From Planctomycetota bacterium (GTDB taxonomy: Bacteria; Planctomycetota; B15-G4): a stretch of 64,000 nt of DNA. How positions within the stretch are numbered: position 1 is the first letter of the stretch; each line of letters opens with the position of its first letter. Of this stretch, positions 42,568 through 52,991 are shown in pieces. The stretch is from positions 1,175,102-1,239,101 of the forward strand of contig BQJR01000001.1 of the NCBI GenBank assembly GCA_021604805.1, read 5' to 3'. A program made the position numbers and the translations under genes. The notes beneath the pieces are model-generated. The model did not search any database and had not been told where the DNA came from. It saw only the letters and a list, made by a program, of their open reading frames with translations.

Positions 42568-43998
42568 TCACCCGACCTGAGCACTTGCCCGAGGACCCGC
42601 AGCGAGCACCTGCCCCAGCCGCTCGAGCGCGTCGCTCAAGAACTCACGCGTGGCGGGTGAACCGAGGCACAAGCGCACGCCGCGCTGGGTGCGGTTGCGC
42701 GAGGTCGTGAACGAAGAGGCGGCGTTGAGGTGCACAGAGCGTTCACGCGCCGTGCTCGCGAAGACTTCCGCGTCCCAGCCCAGGGGGAGCGGGACCCAGA
42801 CGTGCGCGCTGCAGGCCGCGCTTCGGGTGCGCAACTGAGGCAGTCGTGTTTCGAAGAGCGCGCGACGGGCACGCATCTCCGCGCGCTTCCACTCCACTTG
42901 CGCTTGGGCCGCGCCGCTCTGGATCAGGCGCGAAGCGAGCTCTCCCATCAACGGCGCCGCAGCCCAAGTGATCGCGGCCACGTTGGCCGACACGCGCCGC
43001 AGGACCGACTCACTGCCCTGTCCATCCTGAGGCAGAGCGAGGTAACCCACGCGCAACCCGGCCGTCAGAGACTTCGAGAGGCTGGTGAGGAAGTAGGTGG
43101 CTTCGGGCAGCAGCGAGGCGATGGGCGCGGGCGGGGCGCTGAGCAGGAAGCCGTAGGTGTCGTCCTCGATCACGCGCAGGTCGTTGCGGCGCGCCACGTC
43201 TGCCAACTCTTGCCGGCGGCGTTGCGGCATGGTGACCCCCGTGGGGTTGTGCAGGTTCGGCATCAGGAACACCACGCGCGCCTTGTGCAGGTGGATGGCG
43301 TCCTCGAGCGAACTGGGGAGCATGCCGCTCTCATCGGAGGGCACGCCGACCACGCGCAGGTGCAACACGGAGGCGAGCGCGTTGAGGCCTGGGTACGTGA
43401 GTTCGTCGGCGAGCAACACGTCGTCGGGCGAGGTCAGGCTCGCGAGGCTCACGGCCAGGGCGTGTTGGGCGCCGCCGCAGACCATCGTGCGCGACACGTC
43501 GACCTCCACGCCCGAACGCTCCAACCAAGCCGCCGCGACTTCGCGATGCGACTCGATGCCCGTGGCCGTGTAAGGCGCCACCAAAGGCACGCGCTCGGGA
43601 TGTTCGGCCAGCCCCGCGAGCAGTTCGGGGATGCGCAACAACTCGGGTTCACAGACCGGCAGGTTGAAGCCCAGGTCGCGCGGCGTGGCTTCGTCGGGGA
43701 GCAGCGGCATGAAGGGCGACGCGCAATGGCCGTTGTCGCGCACGAAGGTGCCACGCCCCACGGTGCCCTCCACCAGCCCACGCCGCGCGGCCTCTGCGTA
43801 GCCGCGCGTGACCGTGACCACGTTCACGCCCAAGCGCCGCGCCAACTCGCGATGGGTCGGCAGGCGCGCGCCGACCTCCAGACGACCGGCGCGCAGATCG
43901 CGGGCGAGCGCATCAGCGATGGCGGCATAGAGCGGGCTTGCGTCGGCGGGCAGGTCGGGGGTCCAGGTGCTCACGTGCGGCTCCGTTGGTTCGGGCAT
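42568..43998 (-). CDS. MocR-type PLP-dependent transcriptional regulator (2)
   Basis: The start is the ATG at 43998, with AGGA upstream, giving 476 residues; the frame opens 36 nt earlier. A GntR winged helix (LYAAIADALARDLRAGRL, VVTVTRGYAEAARRGLV) is followed by the aminotransferase-like domain with LLADELTYPGL, EDDTYGFL and the PLP lysine in SLSKSLTAGLRVGYL. It is distinct from the regulator at 40141. Three ACAATC half-sites upstream are its likely operator. The signal-peptidase gene is divergent. Confidence 0.92.
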   Translation of the reverse strand: MPEPTEPHVSTWTPDLPADASPLYAAIADALARDLRAGRLEVGARLPTHRELARRLGVNVVTVTRGYAEAARRGLVEGTVGRGTFVRDNGHCASPFMPLLPDEATPRDLGFNLPVCEPELLRIPELLAGLAEHPERVPLVAPYTATGIESHREVAAAWLERSGVEVDVSRTMVCGGAQHALAVSLASLTSPDDVLLADELTYPGLNALASVLHLRVVGVPSDESGMLPSSLEDAIHLHKARVVFLMPNLHNPTGVTMPQRRRQELADVARRNDLRVIEDDTYGFLLSAPPAPIASLLPEATYFLTSLSKSLTAGLRVGYLALPQDGQGSESVLRRVSANVAAITWAAAPLMGELASRLIQSGAAQAQVEWKRAEMRARRALFETRLPQLRTRSAACSAHVWVPLPLGWDAEVFASTARERSVHLNAASSFTTSRNRTQRGVRLCLGSPATREFLSDALERLGQVLAAGPRASAQVG

Positions 43999-44020
43999 CC
44001 GAGGCGTCCTGCCCCACGGG

Positions 44021-44071
44021 GATTGTAGGCACACAATCCATCGCGATAACGCGCTTCGTAGGGGGACAATC
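44021..44071 (-). promoter_or_regulatory. ACAATC repeat operator upstream of MocR regulator 2
   Basis: GATTGT (44021-44026) and ACAATC (44033-44038) form an inverted repeat. Another ACAATC at 44066-44071 is a direct repeat of the second, 33 nt start to start, about three helical turns. This spacing resembles the paired direct repeats bound by GabR. It lies 23-73 nt before the regulator start and may also influence lepB in the other direction. Confidence 0.5.
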
Positions 44072-44250
44072 GAACAGCGTCGAAGCGCGCCGAAGACTGC
44101 AGTCCCGGGAGGGTCAGGCTCGCGCTGCGGTCGAAATCCACCCGCGACCGGCGTATCGTGATCCCCCTACGAAATCGGCTCGATCGGGCCGCTCCACCGC
44201 CGCAGCGCCCGCTCCACTGTGCGCCGCCCCACCTCTGATTGGCCCCGCGC

Positions 44251-45639
44251 ATGGCCCCGCCCGCCTCGAACAGCTCGTCGGCCCGCCCGTGGGATCTGTG
44301 GCTCTCGGAGAACATCGAGGCGTTGGCCATCGCCGTGGGCATGGCGCTGATCCTGAAGTTCTTCGTGGTCGAGGCGTACCAGATCCCCACGGGCTCGATG
44401 CAGCCCACGATCCTGGGCGACGCGCGCGCCGGCATCCACGACCGCATCCTGGCCGACAAGACCGTCACGCTGCTGCGCGACCCGCACCGCTGGGAAGTAA
44501 TGATCTTCCGCTTCCCGCTCGACGAGCGCCGGCTCTACGTGAAGCGCATCGTGGGCTTGCCCGGCGAAACCCTCGAGATCCTCGGTGGCGATGTTTGGAT
44601 CGACGGCGAGATCGCGCGCAAACCCGACCACGTGAACGAGTCGGTGTTGCGCTCGATCCACGGCAGCGAAGCGATGGACGTGGGCCGCTACTTCAGCACC
44701 GAGGGCGAGGGCGTGCAGGTCGTGCGCCAGTCGGCGCGCTTCGGCGCGGAGGGCGGCGGCCTGCACTTGCGCGAGAACGTCACCGACAACTTCCTGCACG
44801 GCTACGACTCGAGTTGGGGCATCGCGCCCAGCCAAGCGCATCTCGGCAATCGCCTTGTGCCCGACCTCGACGTGCGCGCGCGCGTCGCTGCGCAACAAGG
44901 CGCCCGCGAAGTCAGCGTCACCTTCAGCACCGGGCGCGAAGACGTACGCTTCGTGTTGCCCGTGGGCGACGCCGACGACAACCGCGCCTACGCCGAAGTG
45001 CTCCCCCGCGACGGCACCGACTCGCAACGCTTCGAAGCGCAGGTCGTGGGCGGGCTGCCCGTGGGTCGCGCCGTGGACGTGCTCGTGCGCAGCGTCGACC
45101 GGCGCTTGCTGCTCGAGGTCGACGGCGAAGAATGGTTGCGCGCTGACGACGACCTCTCGGGCCCGCGCTCCGAACAACCCTCGCGCGCACTCGTCAGCCT
45201 GGCCAGCGACGGCCCCGCCGAGATCGACGCACTGCACCTGCGTCGCGACACCTTCTACCTGCCGCACTCCAGTCGCCCGATGCCCGGCGGCGCCCGCTGG
45301 GAGATCCCCGAAGCGCACTACTTCGGCCTCGGCGACAACACCCAGAGCAGCCACGACAGCCGCTCCTGGGAGACGCTCACCTACGACCTCAAGAGCGGCG
45401 AGACGATCACGGGCTTCTCCTTCAACAACCCGCGCGCGCCCGATCGCAACCCGATGATCCAAGGCGACACGCTGCTCTTCGCCGACATCCATGGCGACGC
45501 CTTGCGCTTCCAGCGCAGCAACATCCTGCGCGAACGTCACGCCGAAGCGCCGTTCATCCCGGCCGACAACTTGCTCGGCAAAGCCACCGCGGTGTTCTGG
45601 CCCGTGTTCAACCCGTTCCGCTGGAAGCTCATCCGATGA
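44251..45639 (+). CDS. lepB: Signal peptidase I with a large insertion
   Basis: Membrane-anchored serine/lysine protease removing signal peptides. Membrane helix at about 22-42, catalytic S49 in PTGSMQPT, catalytic K98 in RLYVKRIVGLPGE, and the C-terminal box GDNTQSSHDSR at 361-371. Between K98 and box E there are about 260 residues, far more than usual; the extra part (about 120-340) is rich in beta strands. The ATG at 44251 is preferred over a TTG 12 nt upstream. The stop overlaps lptB by ATGA. Confidence 0.92.
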   Translation: MAPPASNSSSARPWDLWLSENIEALAIAVGMALILKFFVVEAYQIPTGSMQPTILGDARAGIHDRILADKTVTLLRDPHRWEVMIFRFPLDERRLYVKRIVGLPGETLEILGGDVWIDGEIARKPDHVNESVLRSIHGSEAMDVGRYFSTEGEGVQVVRQSARFGAEGGGLHLRENVTDNFLHGYDSSWGIAPSQAHLGNRLVPDLDVRARVAAQQGAREVSVTFSTGREDVRFVLPVGDADDNRAYAEVLPRDGTDSQRFEAQVVGGLPVGRAVDVLVRSVDRRLLLEVDGEEWLRADDDLSGPRSEQPSRALVSLASDGPAEIDALHLRRDTFYLPHSSRPMPGGARWEIPEAHYFGLGDNTQSSHDSRSWETLTYDLKSGETITGFSFNNPRAPDRNPMIQGDTLLFADIHGDALRFQRSNILRERHAEAPFIPADNLLGKATAVFWPVFNPFRWKLIR

Positions 45640-46562
45640 GTCTTCTGCACGTTGAAGGCCTGTGCAAACGCTTCGGCGATCGCAAGGTCGTCGACGACGT
45701 GTCCTTCGAAGTGGAAGCCGGCGAGATCGTCGGGCTGCTCGGCCCCAACGGCGCGGGCAAGACGACCACCTTCCGCATGACTGTGGGCATGCTGCGCCCC
45801 GACGAAGGCCGCGTCACGCTCGACGGCCGCGACATCACCGACCAACCGCTCTACCGCCGCGCGCGCCTCGGCATGGGTTACCTCAGCCAAGAGCCGTCGA
45901 TCTTCCGGCACATGACGGTGCACGAGAACCTCACGGCCGTGCTCGAAGCGCACGGCTTCAACAAGCGCGACCGCAACACGCGCGCCGCCGACTTGATCGA
46001 CGAGTTCCACATCGGGCACGTGGCCGACAGCAAGGCCGTCACGCTCTCGGGCGGTGAACGCCGGCGCCTCGAACTCGCGCGCACGCTCGCGCTCGACCCG
46101 CGCTTGATCCTGCTCGACGAACCCTTCAGCGGCGTCGACCCGATCGCAGTCGAAGACATCCAGAACCTGCTCGAGCAGCTCGTCGAGAAGGACATCGCGG
46201 TGCTGATCACCGACCACGCCGTGCGCGAAACGCTGGGCAGCACCGACCGCAGCTACATCCTCTACGAAGGCGCGATCTTCCGTCACGGCGACGCGGCCTC
46301 GCTCGCCAAGGACCCACAAGTGCGCGCGGTGTATCTCGGCGAGAACTTCCTCACCGACGGCGAACAACTGCGCGCGCGCTCGCGGCCTTCCAAGCGCGGC
46401 ACGCTTCCGCGCGACGAGACCGGGCGCTTCCTCCCCAAGGACCCCGCCAAGTCCGCCGACCCCCAAGACTCCGACGCGCCCGACGACGCGACGGCCGCGA
46501 CACCGAGCAACGAGAACGAGACCGCCGGCAACGCCGCGCCCTCCGGAGACAAGCCCGCATGA
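45636..46562 (+). CDS. lptB: LPS-export-type ABC transporter ATPase (LptB)
   Basis: Cytoplasmic ATPase of the Lpt machine. Walker A GPNGAGKTT (36-44), signature LSGGERRR, Walker B LILLDEPFSGVDP and the LptB-characteristic LITDHAVRETL and VYLGENF are present, so assignment is to LptB and not a generic transporter. The core ends near residue 245; a tail of about 60 residues, rich in Pro, Asp, Ser and Asn, follows and is not in the usual family. It overlaps lepB and the response regulator gene by ATGA at both ends. Confidence 0.9.
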   Translation: MSLLHVEGLCKRFGDRKVVDDVSFEVEAGEIVGLLGPNGAGKTTTFRMTVGMLRPDEGRVTLDGRDITDQPLYRRARLGMGYLSQEPSIFRHMTVHENLTAVLEAHGFNKRDRNTRAADLIDEFHIGHVADSKAVTLSGGERRRLELARTLALDPRLILLDEPFSGVDPIAVEDIQNLLEQLVEKDIAVLITDHAVRETLGSTDRSYILYEGAIFRHGDAASLAKDPQVRAVYLGENFLTDGEQLRARSRPSKRGTLPRDETGRFLPKDPAKSADPQDSDAPDDATAATPSNENETAGNAAPSGDKPA

Positions 46563-47695
46563 GCACACTGGTCACGCCCCGCAGTGATTGGCAAGACCTC
46601 GAACGCTCCGCGATCCTGGTCGTCGACGACGAGGCCGGCATCCGCGAAGTCGTGTCGCGCTGCCTCGAGCTCGACGGTCACCGCGTGCTGCAAGCGCCCG
46701 ACCTCCCCACCGCGCGCGAACTGTTGCGCCAACACGACGTGCTCGTGGTGCTCTGCGACCTCACGATCGGCCCCGGTCAGAACGGACTCGACCTGCTCAG
46801 CGAGTTGGCCGAGCAGCGCGTGGACCTCGACGTGCTGATCATGACCGCCAACTCCGACGTGCCCTCGGCCGTCGAAGCGCTCAAGCGCGGCGCCTACGAC
46901 TACCTGTGCAAGCCCTTCCCGCTCGAAGTGCTGCGCGCCGCCGTGAGCCGCGCACTCGAACGCCGTCGCTTGCGACTCAAGGCGCGCATGCTCGAGGTGC
47001 TCGAGAACCGTCGCCTCGCCGACGAAGAGAACCTCGAACAGTTCCTCGTCTCGATGGCCAACGTGATCGACGCGAAGAGTCGCTTCACGGCCAAGCACAG
47101 CCTGCGCGTGTCGGAACTCGCGCGACTGTTCGGCGAAGCGCTCGGCTACGACCCCGGTCGTTGCGAACTCGTGGCCCTCGGCGGACGGCTGCACGACATC
47201 GGCAAGCTCGGCACGCCCGACGCGATCCTCGACAAACCCGGCCCGCTCACGCGCGAAGAGTTTGCGATCATGCAACTGCACCCGGTGATCGGCGACGAGC
47301 TGCTCGCGCCGATCAAGAACCTCGCGGCGCTGCGTCCGATGGTGCGCTGGCATCATGAGTCGCTCGACGGCCAGGGCTACCCCGATCGCTTGGCCGGTCA
47401 CGAGATCCCCGAGGAAGCCTGGGTCGTGAAGGTCGCCGACTACTGGGAAGCGATCACGGCGATGCGCCCGTATCGCGATCCGATGCCGCTCGAGAAGGCC
47501 GTGAGCTGCCTGCGCGGCGAGGCCGGAACGCACATTCCGCGCGAGCTCGTCGAGACCTTCCTCACGGCGATTCAGCACGCTCCGCTGGCGCTCCCGAGCG
47601 GGCGCGCCACAACGCCCGTCGCACCTGCAGCGGCAGCGGGTCCGGCGCCGATCCCGCCGAGCGCAGGGTCCGCCGGTGCCACTGCAGCGAGCTGA
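46559..47695 (+). CDS. Response regulator with HD-GYP c-di-GMP phosphodiesterase domain
   Basis: Receiver domain (VVDDE at 21-25, phospho-acceptor D67 in CDLTIG, K118 in DYLCKPF) followed by HD-GYP: HD at H212/D213 in RLHDIGK, HHE at 265-267, and GYP at 273-275 in GQGYPD. The canonical residues for metal and c-di-GMP are present; the late VADxxDA reads VADYWEA. It would open and degrade c-di-GMP on phosphorylation by an unknown kinase. The C-terminus is Pro/Ala-rich. It is coupled to lptB by ATGA and is the only c-di-GMP enzyme seen in the window, which also contains a c-di-GMP riboswitch. Confidence 0.93.
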   Translation: MSTLVTPRSDWQDLERSAILVVDDEAGIREVVSRCLELDGHRVLQAPDLPTARELLRQHDVLVVLCDLTIGPGQNGLDLLSELAEQRVDLDVLIMTANSDVPSAVEALKRGAYDYLCKPFPLEVLRAAVSRALERRRLRLKARMLEVLENRRLADEENLEQFLVSMANVIDAKSRFTAKHSLRVSELARLFGEALGYDPGRCELVALGGRLHDIGKLGTPDAILDKPGPLTREEFAIMQLHPVIGDELLAPIKNLAALRPMVRWHHESLDGQGYPDRLAGHEIPEEAWVVKVADYWEAITAMRPYRDPMPLEKAVSCLRGEAGTHIPRELVETFLTAIQHAPLALPSGRATTPVAPAAAAGPAPIPPSAGSAGATAAS

Positions 47696-47820
47696 CTCGG
47701 GCGGCGGCCCCGGGTTGAGGGATCGCCTGTAGGATCGACCTCCGAGAAGGCGCCGTGCTCCGCGGCCCGACCCCGAGTCCGCGCACCCGTAGGCGCGGGC
47801 AGCCCCTTCCGAGGCATCCC

Positions 47821-49086
47821 ATGTCGTTCTCCCTGCTTGCACGACGCGCCCTGACCGGCGCTGTGTTGTTCGTCGCGGCCACGTCGTTGAGCGCGCAGTC
47901 GCGCGTGTGGACCGTGGCTCCCAGCGGCCCCGCCGACTTCACCGAGATTCAGCACGCCATCGACGCAGCCGCGTCGGGCGACCTGATCTACGTGACCGGA
48001 GGCGGCTACGACAACCTGGTGATCGACGGCAAGGGCCTCACGCTGGTGGGCGCGACGGGCACCGGTCTCATCGACCACACCCCCGTGTTCGGCCAGACCC
48101 AGCCAGCGCTCACGCTGCGCAACATCCCCGCCGACGAAGTCTGCATCGTGAGTGGCCTCCAGGTCTTCCTGGGTCACATCGGGCCGAACAGCGCGGTCCT
48201 GGTCGAGGACTGCCCCGGCACCGTGTGGTTGCAAGACCTGTTCGTGGACGCCTACGGCGCGGCCGCCCTGCGCATCGAAGCGTCGAACACGGTCGTCACC
48301 ACGAGCAGCCTCTTCCAGACGAACGCCGCCGCTGCGTTGCCCGACGGCACACCGCAGTCCGAGCCCGGCGCCTGGGTGCTCGACGGCAGCCGACTGCACG
48401 GCTACGACGCGGAGTTCGCGGGCTCGCACAACATCCTCCAGTTCGGCGGCGCCCCCACGCCCAACGCCCCGTCCAAAGGCGGCGACGGCCTGATCCTCTC
48501 GAACAGCGTGGCGAGCCTGAGCGGCGGCTCCGTCGAGGGGTCACGCGGCTCCAGCTTGTTCGTGAACGGCTGCCAACAAGGTGGCGACGGCGGTCACGGC
48601 GTCCACTTCCTCGACGACGACTCCTTCGTGGTCACGCACAGCACGCCGGTCACGGCGGGCAGCGCCGGCCAGTTCGATCCGGGCTGCGCCACGGCCGGAG
48701 CGCCCGGTCAGCAAGTGGAAGGCGACGCGAGCCACGCGCAGTTCGGCACGTCGACCCCGCGCCGATTGAGCACCCCCACGCAGGTGAGCCCCGGCGAACT
48801 GCTGAGCCTCACGCTGAGCGGCGATCCCGGCGACCTGGGCTTCCTGTTCATCGCCGACACGCCCGCGGCCGCAGCGCCCGCCGCACAGATCACGCTGCAC
48901 CTGGACACCAGCTCGCTCAAGCTGCTCACCACGCTGCCGATGCCGAGCGGCGAGCGCACGCTGAGCCTGCCGGTGCCCGCGTTGCCCGCTGGCCTCGAAG
49001 GCCTCCTGCTGCCGATGCAAGCCGCCATGCTCTCGAGCAGCGGATCGCGCCATGAGACGGGCCCACGCGCGCTCGCCGTGCTCTGA
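47821..49086 (+). CDS. Secreted beta-helix-like protein (family member 2)
   Basis: The 421-aa product has a signal peptide (cleavage near LSAQS), then PSGPADFTEIQHAIDAAASG, the same opening as the protein encoded at 9719. The Gly/Ser/Val-rich body may form right-handed beta-helix rungs. The C-terminus ends in a hydrophobic beta-like stretch (AMLSSSGSRHETG). No catalytic residues are evident. It is probably surface-exposed or secreted. Confidence 0.75.
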   Translation: MSFSLLARRALTGAVLFVAATSLSAQSRVWTVAPSGPADFTEIQHAIDAAASGDLIYVTGGGYDNLVIDGKGLTLVGATGTGLIDHTPVFGQTQPALTLRNIPADEVCIVSGLQVFLGHIGPNSAVLVEDCPGTVWLQDLFVDAYGAAALRIEASNTVVTTSSLFQTNAAAALPDGTPQSEPGAWVLDGSRLHGYDAEFAGSHNILQFGGAPTPNAPSKGGDGLILSNSVASLSGGSVEGSRGSSLFVNGCQQGGDGGHGVHFLDDDSFVVTHSTPVTAGSAGQFDPGCATAGAPGQQVEGDASHAQFGTSTPRRLSTPTQVSPGELLSLTLSGDPGDLGFLFIADTPAAAAPAAQITLHLDTSSLKLLTTLPMPSGERTLSLPVPALPAGLEGLLLPMQAAMLSSSGSRHETGPRALAVL

Positions 49087-49283
49087 GAGCCAGCGCCGGG
49101 GAACAGCGTCGCGGCCCTGTCGCGGCGCTGTTCCCGCACTCACCGAGAGCGCGCCCCGCGACACCCACGGATTGACCGAGCGCCACCTGCTTTGCGATGC
49201 TGCGTGGCTGTCCGACGCTCGGAATTCAGTGTTTTCCGGGCACTCATCGGGGCCCCAGGCCCCCGCTCTCGAAAGCTCCCGGC

Positions 49284-50042
<759 letters not shown>

Positions 50043-50197
50043 GCGCGGCGCCGCGTTCGCGCGGCAGCCCGTGTCGCCCGCACTGACAACCCGAACATGG
50101 CGCGACGGCCCCGCCGCGCGCGTCACCCCCGAAGCAGATTCCCTGAACACCGCGCGCGCTCCGCTGTTCCCGACGCGCGCCACGCTGGAGCACTGAG

Positions 50198-51166
50198 GTG
50201 GCTGGAGAGATCCTCGTCTACGTCGAGCAGAAGGGCGGCGCTGCCAAGCGCGCGTCCCTCGAAGCCCTGACCCTCGGCGCCAAGCTCGCCGCCGCGCGCA
50301 GCAGCGCCGCCCACGCCATCGTGGCGGGTGACAGCGCTGCCGACGCCGCCGCCGAGTGCGCGCGCTACGGCGCCGCCAAGGTGCTCGTGCTCGACACCGA
50401 CCCCAAAGACACGCACGCGCTCGCCGCCGCCGTGGCCGGCGTGGCGAACGACGTCGCGCTCGTGCTGCTGGCCCACACCGCCAAGGGCAAGGACCTCGGT
50501 CCGCGCATCGCCGGTGCGCTGAACGCGCCACTGGCCTCCGACTGCACCGCGATCAGCAACGAAGGCGACACGCTCGTGGCGCGTCGTCCGGTGTTCGCCG
50601 GCAAGGCCATCGCCACGGTGAAGCCCGCCAGCGGCACGCTCATCGCGAGCCTGCGCCCGAACGCCGTGCCCGCCGAAGAGTCCGCAGCCGACGGCGCCGT
50701 GGAGAACGTGTCCGGCGCCGCGCCGAGCACGGGCTTGGGCGCTGTGCTCGCCGAGATCCTGGCCGCCGCCGACGAGAAGATCGCGCTCACCGAAGCCGCC
50801 GTCGTCGTGTCGGGTGGTCGCGGGCTCAAGGGCCCCGAGAACTTCGGCATGATCGAAGACCTGGCCGCCGCGCTGGGTGGCGCCGTGGGTGCTTCGCGCG
50901 CCGTCTGCGACGCAGGCTGGCGTCCGCACACCGAACAGGTCGGGCAGACTGGCAAGGTCGTCTCGCCGAACCTGTACATCGCGGTGGCGATCTCGGGCGC
51001 GATCCAGCACTTGGCCGGCATGCGCACGAGCAACTTCATCGTGGCGATCAACAGCGACGCCGAAGCGCCGATCTTCAAGGTCGCCGACTACGGCATCGTG
51101 GGCGACGCCTTCGAGATCGTGCCGAAGCTCACCGAGGCCGTGGCAGCACTCAAAGCGCAGGGCTGA
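50198..51166 (+). CDS. etfA: Electron transfer flavoprotein subunit alpha
   Basis: FAD-binding half of ETF. The 322-aa product starts with GTG at 50198. FAD motifs are intact: [55 protein letters not shown]. With etfB it forms the heterodimer that passes electrons from acyl-CoA oxidation to ETF:quinone oxidoreductase, which is not in this window. Confidence 0.96.
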   Translation: MAGEILVYVEQKGGAAKRASLEALTLGAKLAAARSSAAHAIVAGDSAADAAAECARYGAAKVLVLDTDPKDTHALAAAVAGVANDVALVLLAHTAKGKDLGPRIAGALNAPLASDCTAISNEGDTLVARRPVFAGKAIATVKPASGTLIASLRPNAVPAEESAADGAVENVSGAAPSTGLGAVLAEILAAADEKIALTEAAVVVSGGRGLKGPENFGMIEDLAAALGGAVGASRAVCDAGWRPHTEQVGQTGKVVSPNLYIAVAISGAIQHLAGMRTSNFIVAINSDAEAPIFKVADYGIVGDAFEIVPKLTEAVAALKAQG

Positions 51167-51200
51167 ACGCGCGCACCCCGGTCAGCGCCCCTGCTGTGGA

Positions 51201-52991
51201 TCAGGGCGCGTACGAGCGCACCTCGATGCCGCCGTCCGTGAGTTCCAAGCTCACCAGGCTGTAACCCTGCACGCGCTGGCGCACGAGTTCGCGCGGAGGC
51301 ATGAGCTCCACGAGCCGCACGATGAGCGCGTCGAGCGAGATGTCGCCGTCGCCCCAGGGGACGCTCGGGATCTCGTCGGTCACCATGCTCATCGCGCTGG
51401 CGGCGCCGCGCGGCCAGTCGACCAGGGACTCGACCGTGCTCGCGGCCGTCGCGGCGAAGAGCACACTCGACGCCTGCGGCAACCGCTCCCGCGCCGCCAC
51501 CACGCTCGGTTCCTTCGCGAGTGACGCCAGCTCGGGGTTGCCCAGGCGGCGCAAGACATCACGCACGAGTTCGCCGCTGGTGCTCAGCGTGAGCACGTCG
51601 CCACCGAGGCTGTAGAAGAGCTCGATGCCGGGGAAGACCGGCAGCGCGAAGACTTCGAAGCCCTCGAAGATGTCGCGTTTGCGCGCCACGTGCAGACCTT
51701 GGCTGCGGATCACGGCGTCGAAGAACTCGCCGAGCAAGGACGCGTCGTCGAGGCCCGCGCAGAAGGCCACGCTGTCGATCAGGCCGAACACGTCGTTGGG
51801 ATCCAAGCCCCCTTCGGGCTCGCGCAGGAACAAGCCGTACTGACCGTTGAGCGCTTCGATCACGTCGTCGCGCGGATGGAATCCGAACTCGGCTTCGAGA
51901 TCGTTCATCCCGCTGATCAGCGCGACGGCCAGCTCCGGGCTCTGCGCCGAGATCGAGGACAACCACGCGTCGGCGAGCGCGGCGATGTCGAGCTCGGCTG
52001 CCGCCCCCAAGTCGACGTCGGCGGGCATCCAGGCGAGCGCCACGGGATCGTTGTCACCGCGCGCGGCGGCGACCAACTCGGCGGCGTCGAGACCCTGATC
52101 CCAATGCAGGGACATGTCCTGCAGCAGGCCGTCGGCGCTGGCGCTCGACTCGATCACGAAGTTGCCGAGCGCATCCAAACCGAAGGGCACCTGCACGTCG
52201 CCGGAGCCTTCGGAGACCGGGCCCAAGAGCATGAGTTGCCCCAGGTCGGCCCACAGGCGCGCGCGCGCCGGCGCGCCCTGATCGACGAAGCCTGCGGCTG
52301 CGAACTCGGGTGCCTCGGCGAGGGTCTCGTCGAGCTCACCGGCGACACCGAGCAACAGCGTTTCGAGGTGCAATTCGTCCTGCGCCGCGCCGAACTCTTG
52401 CACGATCACGAGCACGTCTTGGTCCACCGCGTAGGAAACCGTGACGACTTCCTCCGAGTCGTTGAGCTCCACGAGCAGTGAAGCCTGCACGCCCGCGCGC
52501 TCTTCGAACTTGAGCACGAGCCTCCCTTCGGAGTCTTCGACGGCCAGCTCGGCGAGTTCATCGAGCGCCGTGAGCACGTCGTCGCCTGCGCCTTCCTTCA
52601 GGTCGAGGAGCAGGGTCCAGGCCAGGTCGGGCGGAAGGCCCTCGATGCTTCGCGAACGCAGGTGCAGCAACGCGACCGCCGCGCCGCCTTCCACGTGCCC
52701 CAACAACTCGAGCAGGTTCACACCGAGCACGGTTTCGTAGTGGTCGGACATGCCCGTGAAGCCCTGGGCGAGCTCGGCCCGCAGCGCATCGAAGGCCGGG
52801 TCCATGAGCACCTTGTAACTCTGCGTGGCGAGCGTGCCGTCCAGCGCGCCCTCGAGGTCGTCGATCGCAGCCCAGGCCAGCGTGTCACCGGGCAGCACGT
52901 CGGTGAAACCGGACTGCGCGACGAGCGGCGCGGCGAGGCCTGCGCAACAGGTGAGAGCGAGCGCGGCGCGCGCGAGAGCGGGGGCGGTCAT
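51201..52991 (-). CDS. Secreted protein of unknown function
   Basis: The 596-aa product has a signal peptide (AALALTCCAGLAAPLVAQ). A mature region of alternating helices and beta strands has many Leu-Asp and Leu-Glu blocks and no cysteine-rich or repeat pattern. It resembles DUF3352-type periplasmic proteins in general build, but I cannot confirm the family. Its ATG overlaps the stop of the VCBS-repeat gene (ATGA at 52988-52991), so both secreted proteins are made together. Confidence 0.7.
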   Translation of the reverse strand: MTAPALARAALALTCCAGLAAPLVAQSGFTDVLPGDTLAWAAIDDLEGALDGTLATQSYKVLMDPAFDALRAELAQGFTGMSDHYETVLGVNLLELLGHVEGGAAVALLHLRSRSIEGLPPDLAWTLLLDLKEGAGDDVLTALDELAELAVEDSEGRLVLKFEERAGVQASLLVELNDSEEVVTVSYAVDQDVLVIVQEFGAAQDELHLETLLLGVAGELDETLAEAPEFAAAGFVDQGAPARARLWADLGQLMLLGPVSEGSGDVQVPFGLDALGNFVIESSASADGLLQDMSLHWDQGLDAAELVAAARGDNDPVALAWMPADVDLGAAAELDIAALADAWLSSISAQSPELAVALISGMNDLEAEFGFHPRDDVIEALNGQYGLFLREPEGGLDPNDVFGLIDSVAFCAGLDDASLLGEFFDAVIRSQGLHVARKRDIFEGFEVFALPVFPGIELFYSLGGDVLTLSTSGELVRDVLRRLGNPELASLAKEPSVVAARERLPQASSVLFAATAASTVESLVDWPRGAASAMSMVTDEIPSVPWGDGDISLDALIVRLVELMPPRELVRQRVQGYSLVSLELTDGGIEVRSYAP

